DNA from: Owenia fusiformis | Taxonomy: Eukaryota > Annelida > Polychaeta > Sabellida > Oweniidae | DNA length: 37,204 nucleotides | Reading direction: 5' to 3' | Assembly: GCA_903813345.2 (NCBI GenBank) | Contig: CAIIXF020000065.1 | Span: 1-37,204 of the forward strand | Part shown: positions 28,834-37,204 of the stretch, piece by piece | Layout of the letters: every line of letters begins with the position of its first letter | Position numbering within the stretch: the first letter of the stretch is position 1 | The notes under the pieces: model-generated | What the model saw: only the letters and a program-made list of their open reading frames with translations | Database searches by the model: none | What the model was told of the DNA's origin: nothing | Program-made: the position numbers and the translations under genes

Positions 28834-29211
28834 GTAAGACACTATTTTTATTTATATTATCCAAATCTTATAATTACTAATGACTTCAGTGCAATTTGCT
28901 TGAATTGATTATTATTCTGCCTGGACATGATCACTTTATATGCACAACGTATTCATTACATTCTTAACCCTAATGGCTGTAAGCTTTTAATAACCTTTTT
29001 AAGTCACAAGGGGGGGGGGGGTCACTCGGACACGAAAATTGTTAATTTTCTATCAAAAAAATACTTTTTGGTGCCCAAAATGCTATATTTCCTAAAAAAT
29101 AATATATTATCTTTCAAATAAACTAAAAGCCAAGGCAATGGCTTTTCGAGAACTGAAGTTAATGTGCACCTTCAAAGATAGCAGGTATAGCGAAAACCAA
29201 ATGACATCAAA

Positions 29212-29745
29212 TGTACTTAGGTGGTTCAAAAAGTTTTGCAGTTGATGCCATAACTTCCATAAGGAAAATAGGACTTTTACAATGAAACTTGGTACACATA
29301 TGTGTTATTTTGATTGGTTCTTGAGATATGGTTGCTATGGTAACCAGAGTGGTGGGTACCATGTTCAACCCGAAATTACGTTTTTCCAAATAGTTTTCTT
29401 GCTTGAATAAACTCTTTGTAAAGTGGCAATTACCAGGTGTAAGTGTCTTTGGGTGGCTATTTTTCTTCAAATTCTTCAATTTCTCTAATTGTCTCTATGA
29501 CATCACAATAGACAAGTGACACGATAAGTTCCTTTGTAATGTATACTGTCCAAAACCCAGTTGAAAAATTGAGATGGAAAAGTGAGGAAATTTTGAATTT
29601 TTTTTCCAAAATTTTCAAAATGGCAGATGTTTCCACACCAACCAAATTGATGAAATGGAAGCATAGAAATCTGATACAGTGCATGGTTCAAAATGGCAAG
29701 ACTTTGCAAGAGACTTATGAACTGGTTCAGGGAGCAATAAAATGT
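29212..29745. mobile_element. ~530-bp insertion within the duplicated intron 13
   Basis: Comparison with 24075-24105 shows the duplicate is interrupted here, with AAATGTA at both edges as a possible target duplication. The left end reads CTTAGGTGGTTCAAAAAGTT, like a DNA-transposon terminus. Near the right edge a frame starting at 29620 (MADVSTPTKLMKWKHRNLIQ, then CMVQNGKTLQETYELVQ) resembles a transposase N-terminal helix-turn-helix. It is probably a truncated DNA transposon; the family is uncertain. Confidence 0.45.
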
Positions 29746-30009
29746 AATTGAATAATCAACAATTTCAAGCTTGCCTTTGTTTTTGTCTTTGACATTCATA
29801 TTTCAAGATGACAAACAACCATCATTGATTTATGCAGAGTAATGGAGACACAAAGATAACAGAGGTGCAAAAAACTAGAAAAAGTTCGATCGAAAAAAAT
29901 TAAGAGACATTAGGGTTATTAAGTTATCAGTTTGAATGTACATCGTAAAATTGTCGTTTCTAGAAAAAAGGTTCACATTTTGATTTATCTTTTATGATTG
30001 CACAATATT

Positions 30010-30238
30010 ACATTTTCACAAATGGTCAAGTTTTACATAATTTCTTACACCTGGTATGGCTTGATAGGATTCATTGTGACGTTTACAGTAGGGATGTCCG
30101 TACTCCGGAAGCTTGGTTACAGGTATTACCAGTATTTCAATAAACAGATATCAAAACTAGGCAACGGATAATCAGTGTTTCAAACAGTTAAGGCAAAATG
30201 GGTAATGTCAATGCTGGTTTTAAGTAGTATCAGTGTTG
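30010..30238 (+). pseudogene. Decayed copy of SLC5-like exon 14 and start of intron 14
   Basis: TTTACATAATTTCTTACACC, then TGGTATGGCTTGATAGGATT and CATTGTGACGTTTACAGTAG match exon 14 (24325-24395), followed by the donor region GTATTACCAGTATTTC. The acceptor TTTTCAAG|GGGACCC has become TTTTCAC, a small insertion (about GTCCGTACTCCGG) breaks the frame, and similarity ends near 30238. Exon 15 is not duplicated. Confidence 0.82.
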
Positions 30239-30799
30239 AACGTGGAAATATATAGTCATCATTTTTCCTATACGTTCTTACATTTATTAGAATATAATAA
30301 AAGATTAGAGAAATTGGAGAGTTGTTATGATAACTTTATGCAAACGCCTCGTATAAATATATAATGGATTCTGATTTCCAATTAAGGATTGGGGATTACC
30401 AATATAACAAGCAAGATTATCTGTATCAAATATGGGCTCTTGGGCCATCCTAGAACATAGCTAAAATTAAACACGTAATGAGCTCATCTACACGTAAAAA
30501 CCGGTAACTTTCACGCTAACCCCCCGACGCTTACCTGTAGAAAGAAGACTTATCTGACGTCATTTTCCTGCGCGCGCATAGACATAGAAGTTCACATTCA
30601 TGCTTTATTGAATCAAGGGCGAACGTAATACGGCGGGACGTTCGCAAAGTGGCGTTCGTTTTTTACCGCATCCGATTTGGATTAGCCAATAAACATGATA
30701 GGGGTGTGAGAACTTTGAAATTTTTTCTAACGATGCGTCTTACCTCCCTTTGAACATAAGTCCAGAGCTGAATATGTCAGCACATGTTGATGATTGGTA
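30239..30799. other. Intergenic sequence with a repeat segment shared with ~32725-32825
   Basis: No gene. CACGTAAAAACCGGTAACTT…GACGTCATTTTCCTGCGCGC…GAAGTTCAC (30492-30600) resembles CATGTAAAAACCTGTAAACT…GAGTCATTTCATCTGCGCGC…GAAGTTCAG (32722-32810), so two diverged copies of a short repeat lie in the same orientation. Confidence 0.45.
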
Positions 30800-31400
30800 A
30801 GTGAATTTACAAACTTCATCGAACGTACTCGAACGGGTCGGTTAGAACATGCTCAAAATGTTCTCGTGGTCGTCACGTTCTACAATTAGAACGAGTGACA
30901 ACGTACTAACGACGAGCTGGACGTACAACGAACGGAACCGTCGTACTTCAATCCTACTAGGGACGTTTTTACAACGAGTTGAACTATCTGAGGACGTATT
31001 GAGAACGAGGTAGAACTAATTGCAAACGGGTTTTAACTGACTAAGAGCGTATTAAAGACTGCTTATGAACGAGTTAGCAAAGATATAGCTATCACACCAA
31101 ACAAGTTGCCACTGCGTTCTTCAAAACTGGTTTTAAACTGTGTGCGAACGGAATGAACGTAGCTGCAACTTTCTAAGGTCTATTTACGAACTTCATGAAC
31201 GTTCTCAGACGGGAAGGTGATTTCAGAAGTTTGGATCGATTCAAAATCCGATGGCGACCATACCGGTCTGTAATCAGGTCATGGTGACCTTCTAGACTAA
31301 GGGACGCGTTATACGACGTTGCACACCGACGTGTTGCGACCTGGACGAACTGCGAGTGAGATGGACGTATTGAATACTGTTTATGAACGAAGTAACTAAT
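30800..31400. repeat. GAACG/CGTTC-rich degenerate two-unit repeat
   Basis: The stretch is unusually dense in AACG, ACGT and CGTTC words for this AT-rich window. TTTACAAACTTCATCGAACG at ~30806 recurs as TTTACGAACTTCATGAACG at ~31186. GCGTATTAAAGACTGCTTAT at ~31046 recurs as ACGTATTGAATACTGTTTAT at ~31367. It therefore looks like a degenerate direct dimer of about 300 bp, with no coding sense. Confidence 0.55.
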
Positions 31401-31500
31401 TATTTTAGACAAAATTCCCGACCACAGCCAGATTGAGCCCGTTTTACAACGTTTTCGTAGGACTGGCAAGAACGGGTAAGAACTAGTTTGGTGTGATAGG
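31087..31500. mobile_element. ~414-bp element with CTATCACACCAAAC terminal inverted repeats
   Basis: AGCTATCACACCAAACAAGT at ~31086 is mirrored by ACTAGTTTGGTGTGATAGGT at ~31481-31500. The interior is GAACG-rich and shares similarity with the sequence upstream. No ORF of interest; the 98-codon minus-strand frame shows no domain. Confidence 0.55.
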
Positions 31501-31574
31501 TGGATTACGTAACATATTTTCTATAGTTTAGTGAATTACGGTCACGAACCGTTCGGAAACAACTAGCCTTTCCC

Positions 31575-31598
31575 AATGGCCATGATATCATGGCCATT
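31575..31598. repeat. Perfect 24-bp palindrome
   Basis: AATGGCCATGAT followed directly by its exact reverse complement. It could be a homodimer protein site or a remnant of a foldback repeat. Confidence 0.8.
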
Positions 31599-32854
31599 AC
31601 GCATACCTATATTTATAATGACGCAGCAGCAAACTGCGATAAACTATGCACCCTATCTTTAAATGCTCCGAAATCACTCTGCTACGTTTTTAGTGAAGTA
31701 ATTTGGTATTTCATGAGTAATTAGGAGATTTGTGTCAAGAATTTGGAACTAATTTTGAAAATTAATATCCTCCTTATGCGCATGCGCGGTAACGCATGTC
31801 AAACTTTTAACAAATCGAAATCATTATATCAATACTAGTTTAATAACATAAACGGACAATTAATTTAAAACGTTTTATCAACACTGTAATAGGACGCGGT
31901 CCACTTTAAAACATGTCTAGTAAAACACGTTTAGCTTTTAGCGAAATCTTAATAATAATTTCGTTTCTTGGTGTTCATATAGATTTGCATAACGACCAGA
32001 GGAACAGGTTCAACGAAGTTGAAATTGCTTGGACATTATACTTATAGAACGAAGGATTTACGATAATTAAGAACTCAAGAATTACAATTTCAAATGTATA
32101 AATGAGACAGGAAAGAAGTGGGCTGGTCAAATAAAGGGCAGGTCTCCAACTAACATCATAATTTTAACATTTATGAGTGCCGAATTCTGCGACAATCTAT
32201 TCTATGGTATGCGAGATGTCCCTAGTAGGACTAGGGATATCTTGAAGTCTAGAAACAACAGTTAAAACTAAGATTGTCCGCGTCCGTTTTGATTGCGCTG
32301 ACGAGAAACCAACGGGGTCTTCTCATATGCATAATTAGGTCATCTTATACTCCGCTATAGAGCTGGGTAAGGGGGGTTACACTGACTGACAGAAAACACA
32401 ATCTCCACTTCAAGTACATTTCCCTGTTTGTTCGTATTAACCCTTATTTATATATGCATATTTAAGTTAATCAGTTATGTAGCTAATGATGTGAACGGAT
32501 TGCAATGCCATAGAGTAAAATAACCGCAAAACGGTACAGAAAAAGGTACCTAGGTCTGAGAAAAACTACCCCCCCCCCTATACACCATTGTCTAATGAAG
32601 ACCAAACAAAGTCCCGGATGTCGTGTCGTTTCTCGTTTCGTTTGGTACGCAACTAAGCCCCGGATATTAAATAAGCCCTTGGTTGAATACGCGTCTGTAA
32701 ATTGCACCAATATGATAATCTCATGTAAAAACCTGTAAACTCCACGCTGGCCCACAGAAAATAAACAAATCCGAGTCATTTCATCTGCGCGCCCATTGAA
32801 GTTCAGGTTCATTAAGTGCGTGTAGCTTAACCTCTCTACTGATGGAAATGTAAA
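31599..32854. other. Intergenic sequence, no gene recognised
   Basis: Apart from the NRF1-like site and the repeat segment at 32722-32810, nothing recognisable. A C-run lies at ~32569-32577. Confidence 0.5.
31787..31798. promoter_or_regulatory. NRF1-type site TGCGCATGCGCG
   Basis: This 12-mer agrees fully with the NRF1 consensus YGCGCAYGCGCR, a palindromic promoter element. It is rare in sequence this AT-rich. No gene start was found next to it. Confidence 0.35.
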
Positions 32855-33482
32855 TTGACTTCATTTCCTATGCCTACAAATTTTTTCCTCAATTACAGTA
32901 GGTTTAAAATTGATGATAAATGGGAAATGGTAGGGTTGCCGCAAGACATACTCATCCATCTTAGTTCTTGTAATAATTCCAAGTTAGGTAGTCAATTGGA
33001 TAATTTCTCTTTCATTAACGATCCATTTTGTGACTGTGGAGCTCGAGAGACAGCACAACATAAATTCCTGCCCTGCCCTCTGAGCGAAACAAATGCGCAA
33101 GCGGTGGTCAAACATGAACTAAACTTAGATGTAACTAAATACAAAACATTAAAAAATAAGACAAATTTCCTACTTTTTGGCGAGAAGGATCTGGCAAATG
33201 AAAACAATTCCAAAATCTTTAGGCAGTTTTAAATTTCATTAAACACAATCAAACAATCGATAACAGTAATTCAAATTCAGGGCACCAACGGGGGTACAGG
33301 CAGGTAGAAAAACAGATTGTATCTAAATTCTATATTTTTCTTATACTAACTATGACTATGTAATTATATTGTAATTTAAATTCACTCAAAGCGGCAGTAA
33401 AAATGCCCCTTCTGGGCGATTACGCCGTGAATAACAATGTAAAATTTATGATTTTGAGAAATAAAGAGTATTTATTATTTAA
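32855..33482 (+). mobile_element. LINE 3' fragment (ORF2 C-terminus and 3' UTR)
   Basis: The open frame 32855-33232 ends with a zinc-knuckle CDCGARETAQHKFLPCP (C-X-C…H…C) followed by TNFLLFGEKDLANENNSKIF. This resembles the ....C.CG..E...H.l..C......LL.G....s...N..IF.. tail of non-LTR ORF2 proteins. A 3' UTR follows, with a conserved-looking TGCCCCTTCTGGGCGATTAC hairpin region (~33402) and AATAAAGAGTATTTATTATT at the end (~33461-33480). The reverse-transcriptase core is lost by 5' truncation. The sequence is unlike the LINEs at 5150 and 16329, so a third family. Confidence 0.7.
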
Positions 33483-34400
33483 AAAATCACGATACCCCCT
33501 AGTGACCTTTGTAAGTCGGTAAACGCAATCCTTTAGAAAAAGATGACCACCATGGGATTACGCTTATGACGTCACTCAGAATAACGTTTTATATGTTCTA
33601 GCTAAACAGAAGTAAAAACAAGCCACACGTTCTTAAACATATTCCCCAACTGCAGGGCGTAGTCCATGGTATGGCTCATAGATATTACAAATCCGTGGCA
33701 CCATATATGCATAACGACATTTGAACCGATATTTAGGGAGGGGCATATGTCCTTATGCTTTTAAAATGCCATTTGGTAAAAAATATTAAGGCTTTCGGGT
33801 CGCATTATGTCTGTCATCACAAGAGGTCAAAAAACGTGAAACTTTTCATGAGCATTTTAGTGCATTTTATGAGACTCAAATTGTTAATCGAAACTTATAT
33901 ATAATTTAAAGGATTAGGATTACATAGAAATATAATACTATTTTAACGTAAATGTCATTTTTCAATTAGTGCATTGCACTAGGGTACTTTTCAACGTTTT
34001 ATTATTTAGAAAAAAATAAGACAGAGCAGATGTGACCAAATTATGCGAAATATTCAGAAAATCTATAATTAGTAACATATTAGTTTTGTACTTATAGAAA
34101 CAATATATTCACGGAAATATTTCTTGCGTTTTCAAGGGTCAAACAACGGATTATTGTTAATGATATTCAAAACGTAATCAAATAAAAATATAAAGGATGT
34201 ATCAATTAAATAATTAATCTAATTTTGGTATTGGAATGTTTACATTTTTAAACTAGATGATTTGCATCGAGGAATAAAGAAGGCGCAGTCAAATGCGTCG
34301 CAAATATCATAGTGTCACAATGCTGTGCTCCCACAATAAAATAACCATGGAATGTTGTAAGAAAGTAAACATTGAATGCATTATAATATATTTCAGTTTT
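33483..34400. other. Intergenic sequence, nothing recognised
   Basis: AT-rich, no coding or repeat structure seen. Confidence 0.5.
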
Positions 34401-34419
34401 AATTATCGATTGTTTTATA

Positions 34420-34750
34420 AATGAGAACGCTAGAATGATTGATTAAGAAACCAGAAATCAACGTTCGTGGTTGACGAGTGACTATATTCAGGACGATTTG
34501 ATTCAGTAGAGCAAGATTTGTGAAATTCAAGATAGTAATTTAGTTTTTTGAAGTGTCCCTTGCGAAGACAAGATTTAGTTTTTGTTTCGATCATAACTTG
34601 ACAAATGTTCGTTCTATTCTAAATGTAAATTTATAAGTGAGAGCCATACTGTCATTAATAAGAACCAGAAACCAACCTTCGTGATGGATGAGTGACACCG
34701 TTAGAGACGATTTCATTCAGCAGGGCGAGATTGTGAATTATACGAAATTA
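34420..34750. repeat. Diverged direct duplication (~120 bp, two copies)
   Basis: GAGAACGCTAGAATGATTGA…AACCAGAAATCAACGTTCGT…GAGTGAC…GACGATTTGATTCAG (34422-34507) recurs as GAGAGCCATACTGTCATTAA…AACCAGAAACCAACCTTCGT…GAGTGAC…GACGATTTCATTCAG (34639-34720). No consistent reading frame is kept. Confidence 0.65.
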
Positions 34751-35637
34751 AAGGTACTCATTTATATTTTATTTCATTGACTATCTATATTTTATCATCT
34801 GTGTTCACGATATGTATTGTTGTTCCAAGGTGTGACCCTATCAATCATATCAACTCACCCATCGCGTGCAAAGTCCCGATTGGAATTGGGAGAAATTTAT
34901 AATGTTGCACACATCCAATCTTTCAGACGAGCCTCCGATATTTAAAGACGACATCGAATAATTTTTTGTAAGACCGGTTCTCTCAATTTTTTCAGCAATC
35001 CAACATCTCTCGTTTCCGATCTTTCCATTCGAGTTTTAGGAAGCCATACTTCATTTTATAATTTGTGACTTTTTATCAAATCAGGCATTATTCATTTGTG
35101 CACAAACTCTATGTGGCCAAAGCCATGCGAATTGCACTTTTACGAATTGTTGTGAGTGTTGTAAGATACATTTTCCTTTCACGTTGTATATTGATTTGAG
35201 ATAGTTGGATTTTCTTTCCATTTGGCAATGAGATCTTAGACATTTCATTTTCCTGCTATGTTTTGTCATTTTTGGTCTTTCGCATTTGGCACTCGTGCGT
35301 ACATATTCATGACATTTTGGATAGAATTTGGGACAAAATGGCTACTCCCAGGCTATATCTCTTTTGTCTTTACATCGGGTATTGCTAGAAAAACTAGTTT
35401 CTGGGTGAAATTATATGTCACATATGAAGGAGGTAATTTAATTTATACTTGAATAACATGTATTACTCATTTCTGAGTAAATTCTATGCTGAAGAAGTAG
35501 TGAAGAAGTTCAATATCATTGTTAATGTTTTATGTGGAGTGGTAGTCATTGTCCCTGGGTCGTTGCTAATTGTACTATCCATACACTTTATTTTAGGGGA
35601 GTACAAGTTTCTTTTAACTTCATTCTATATTCTGTAT
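34751..35637. other. Intergenic sequence, nothing recognised
   Basis: Open frames at 35081-35269 (minus), 35258-35452 and 35449-35718 (plus) show no domain; the last runs into a palindrome arm. They are regarded as chance. Confidence 0.5.
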
Positions 35638-36184
35638 AATCACTGCTACCCACCTAGTTACACAGACGTATCGTCAGTGTATCATGGCGGAACTACTTCC
35701 GGGACTAGGTTTCGGTAAGATTTTTTTATTTCCCGATTTACACCTACTTATAAGTCACGTTGTGGATAATAATTTGCCTCGAAGTTAAGGAAGATAGTCT
35801 TGTTTGAGAATGTGTCGATGGTTTTAGGTTTTATATGTTAACAAAGGCACAATTCAGGTATTTAGTCCCTCGCTTTTGTTACACTGACGAATGACCAATA
35901 TCAGTGTAATATTGGCAATATTAATGCCGGTCGTCAGTGTAACAAAAGCGAGGGACTAAATATGTGAAATGCGTCTTCGTTAACATACCAAACCTAAAAC
36001 CATCGACACATTCTCAAACTAGATTATCTCCCATAACTTCGAGCCAAATTATAATCCACATCGTGACTTATAAGTAGATGTTAATCGAGAAATAAAAATA
36101 TCTTACCAAATTCAAATCCCGGAAGTAGTTCAGCCATGATACACTGACGATACGTCTGTGTAACTAGGTGGGTAGTAGTGATAA
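35638..36184. mobile_element. ~547-bp near-perfect palindromic (foldback/MITE) element
   Basis: The left arm (35638-~35892) and right arm (~35928-36184) are inverted copies of about 255 bp. Examples: GTATCGTCAGTGTATCATGG versus CATGATACACTGACGATAC, and TTAGTCCCTCGCTTTTGTTA versus TAACAAAAGCGAGGGACTAA. The short loop holds its own hairpin (CCAATAT…ATATTGG, ~35894-35914). It has no transposase. Transcribed, it would fold into a long double-stranded RNA. Confidence 0.9.
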
Positions 36185-36302
36185 TATTTGAAATTTTATA
36201 AAAGGTATTCCTTTCAAATAATGCACTCTGTGATGCTATATTGTTTTTTTTTATGTGAGGCGCATCCTATAACGTTTGATTAATCCAAGTTTTTATGTGC
36301 AC

Positions 36303-36703
36303 GCGGTCCTAACTTCGACCGTTAATTTGAATTTTTGACCTACCGGATGTTTGAAAATCAAGGATTATGAGTCTCATTCTGCACCGTTTTTCTTCAAACT
36401 TGTTCCATTCAAAGCATAACAAAAATCCCTTTCTGATGGCACATTATTCTCTTAATAAGAGACCCTACTTCCAGCGGCATTTTGGTCCCCAGCTGTAAGA
36501 AGGCCTTCCGACAGCTGGGGACCAAAACGCTGCGTGAACGAGGGACTCTTTACAATCAAGTAATGCACCGACAGAAAGGCAATTTTGTTTTGCTTTTAAT
36601 GGTATAAGTTTGAAGAAAAACGGTGCAGTATGAGACTCGCAATCCTTGATTTTCAAGCACCTGGTAGGTCAAAAATTCAAATTAACGGTCGAAGTTAGTA
36701 CCG
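36303..36703. mobile_element. ~400-bp near-perfect palindromic (foldback/MITE) element, second family
   Basis: Arms of ~194 bp (36303-36496 and 36511-36703). GCGGTCCTAACTTCGACCGT is mirrored by ACGGTCGAAGTTAGTACCGC, and TTTTGGTCCCCAGCTGT by ACAGCTGGGGACCAAAA. The 14-bp loop contains GAAGGCCTTC. The arms are unrelated to those of the neighbouring element, only ~118 bp away. Confidence 0.9.
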
Positions 36704-37204
36704 CTTGATGTGGAGTATCAGGTTTTTTGAGTGCATTTTATACAGTACCACATAATAAGCGAGGAATATACTATACTGAAGAAGTTGTTATATCAGTTAC
36801 GATTAATATGTGAGGTATTCGTGTTTGTGAGTATATTCATGAGGCTCTTATGTTTTTGATTTTTCATGTGAGATGTTACTTTTTTGCGAATGCATTATGT
36901 TAGGCAATATTACCTGTGATTTATAAACGAATTATTAGTTCTATATAAGAGCTTTCATGAGAGGATTGGTTTATGCGAGTGAATCGAAATGCTATAGTCA
37001 CTGATTTTTATTTGAGGTATTCTGTTTTGTTTAATGAACAGTGTTCCTTTTTGTAAAATAATTTCTGGATTTTGCGACCGTTTAAGTTTATGTACACGAG
37101 ATGCTGAAGGATGTGGGGATTATTTTAGGCATTGTCAATTAAATTGCTAAAACTGAAGGCTTTAGGTTTGCAGTGGGATGCTGACCCTTTTAAACGTTAA
37201 ACGA
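36704..37204. other. Window end, nothing recognised
   Basis: AT-rich sequence without features I can support. Confidence 0.5.

Noticed and set aside
32855-33232. Host zinc-finger gene
   Set aside because: The CxC…H…C knuckle and the LLFG…N…IF tail match the C-terminus of LINE ORF2 proteins, and a LINE-like 3' UTR follows.
36465-36656. Minus-strand 63-codon ORF
   Set aside because: It spans the centre of a palindromic element and reads both arms.

Overview
This is a piece of an AT-rich animal (metazoan) genome, most likely a marine invertebrate. The kingdom call rests on GT-AG introns interrupting one conserved gene, 5'-truncated LINEs, a tRNA-derived SINE-like head and many short inverted-repeat (MITE-like) elements. 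A lophotrochozoan or another marine invertebrate is only an inference from the style of the repeats; nothing fixes the species. There is no sign of bacterial, plasmid or viral organisation.

The only host gene I can support is a plus-strand member of the SLC5 sodium:solute symporter family, of the monocarboxylate/multivitamin (SMCT/SMVT; SLC5A8/A12/A6) type. I could join 15 exons between 76 and 24720. All junctions agree in phase and together encode 586 residues, close to the usual length of the family. Exon 1 (76-411) has an in-frame stop just before its ATG. The gene either ends by read-through at a TAG at 24766-24768 or splices to a last exon I could not identify.

The introns are large and full of mobile DNA. 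Intron 1 (412-11353) holds a SINE-like head (~810-905), two inverted-repeat elements (~1091-2429 and ~2451-3681, the second with a CTGCCAGC/CTGT minisatellite), a degenerate DNA-transposase tail (~4790-5150) and a 5'-truncated LINE with an almost intact reverse transcriptase (~5150-8125). Intron 2 holds a ~3 kb segment bounded by inverted repeats that contains a tandem array of TCAAGGTCA sites (~12975-13500). Intron 3 ends in a three-fold tandem repeat that triplicates the 3' splice site. Intron 4 holds a long inverted-repeat element (16151-18587) split by a minus-strand retroelement fragment with an apparent target-site duplication. Intron 7 is almost entirely a ~65-bp satellite of about 19 copies. 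Intron 9 contains a small signal-peptide-like ORF.

Downstream of the gene (26.0-30.2 kb) lies a decayed partial duplication of exons 12-14 with their introns, broken up by further insertions. These include a ~680-bp inverted-repeat element (26395-27080) and two almost identical 162-bp blocks. From 30.2 to 37.2 kb I see no host gene. This part holds a GAACG-rich degenerate repeat, a LINE 3' fragment (~32855-33482), a short direct duplication and two strong long palindromes (35638-36184 and 36303-36703). I found no convincing undescribed biochemical system; the interest lies in genome architecture: the triplicated splice acceptor, the exon-shuffled pseudo-copy, the nested insertions and the palindromic elements.
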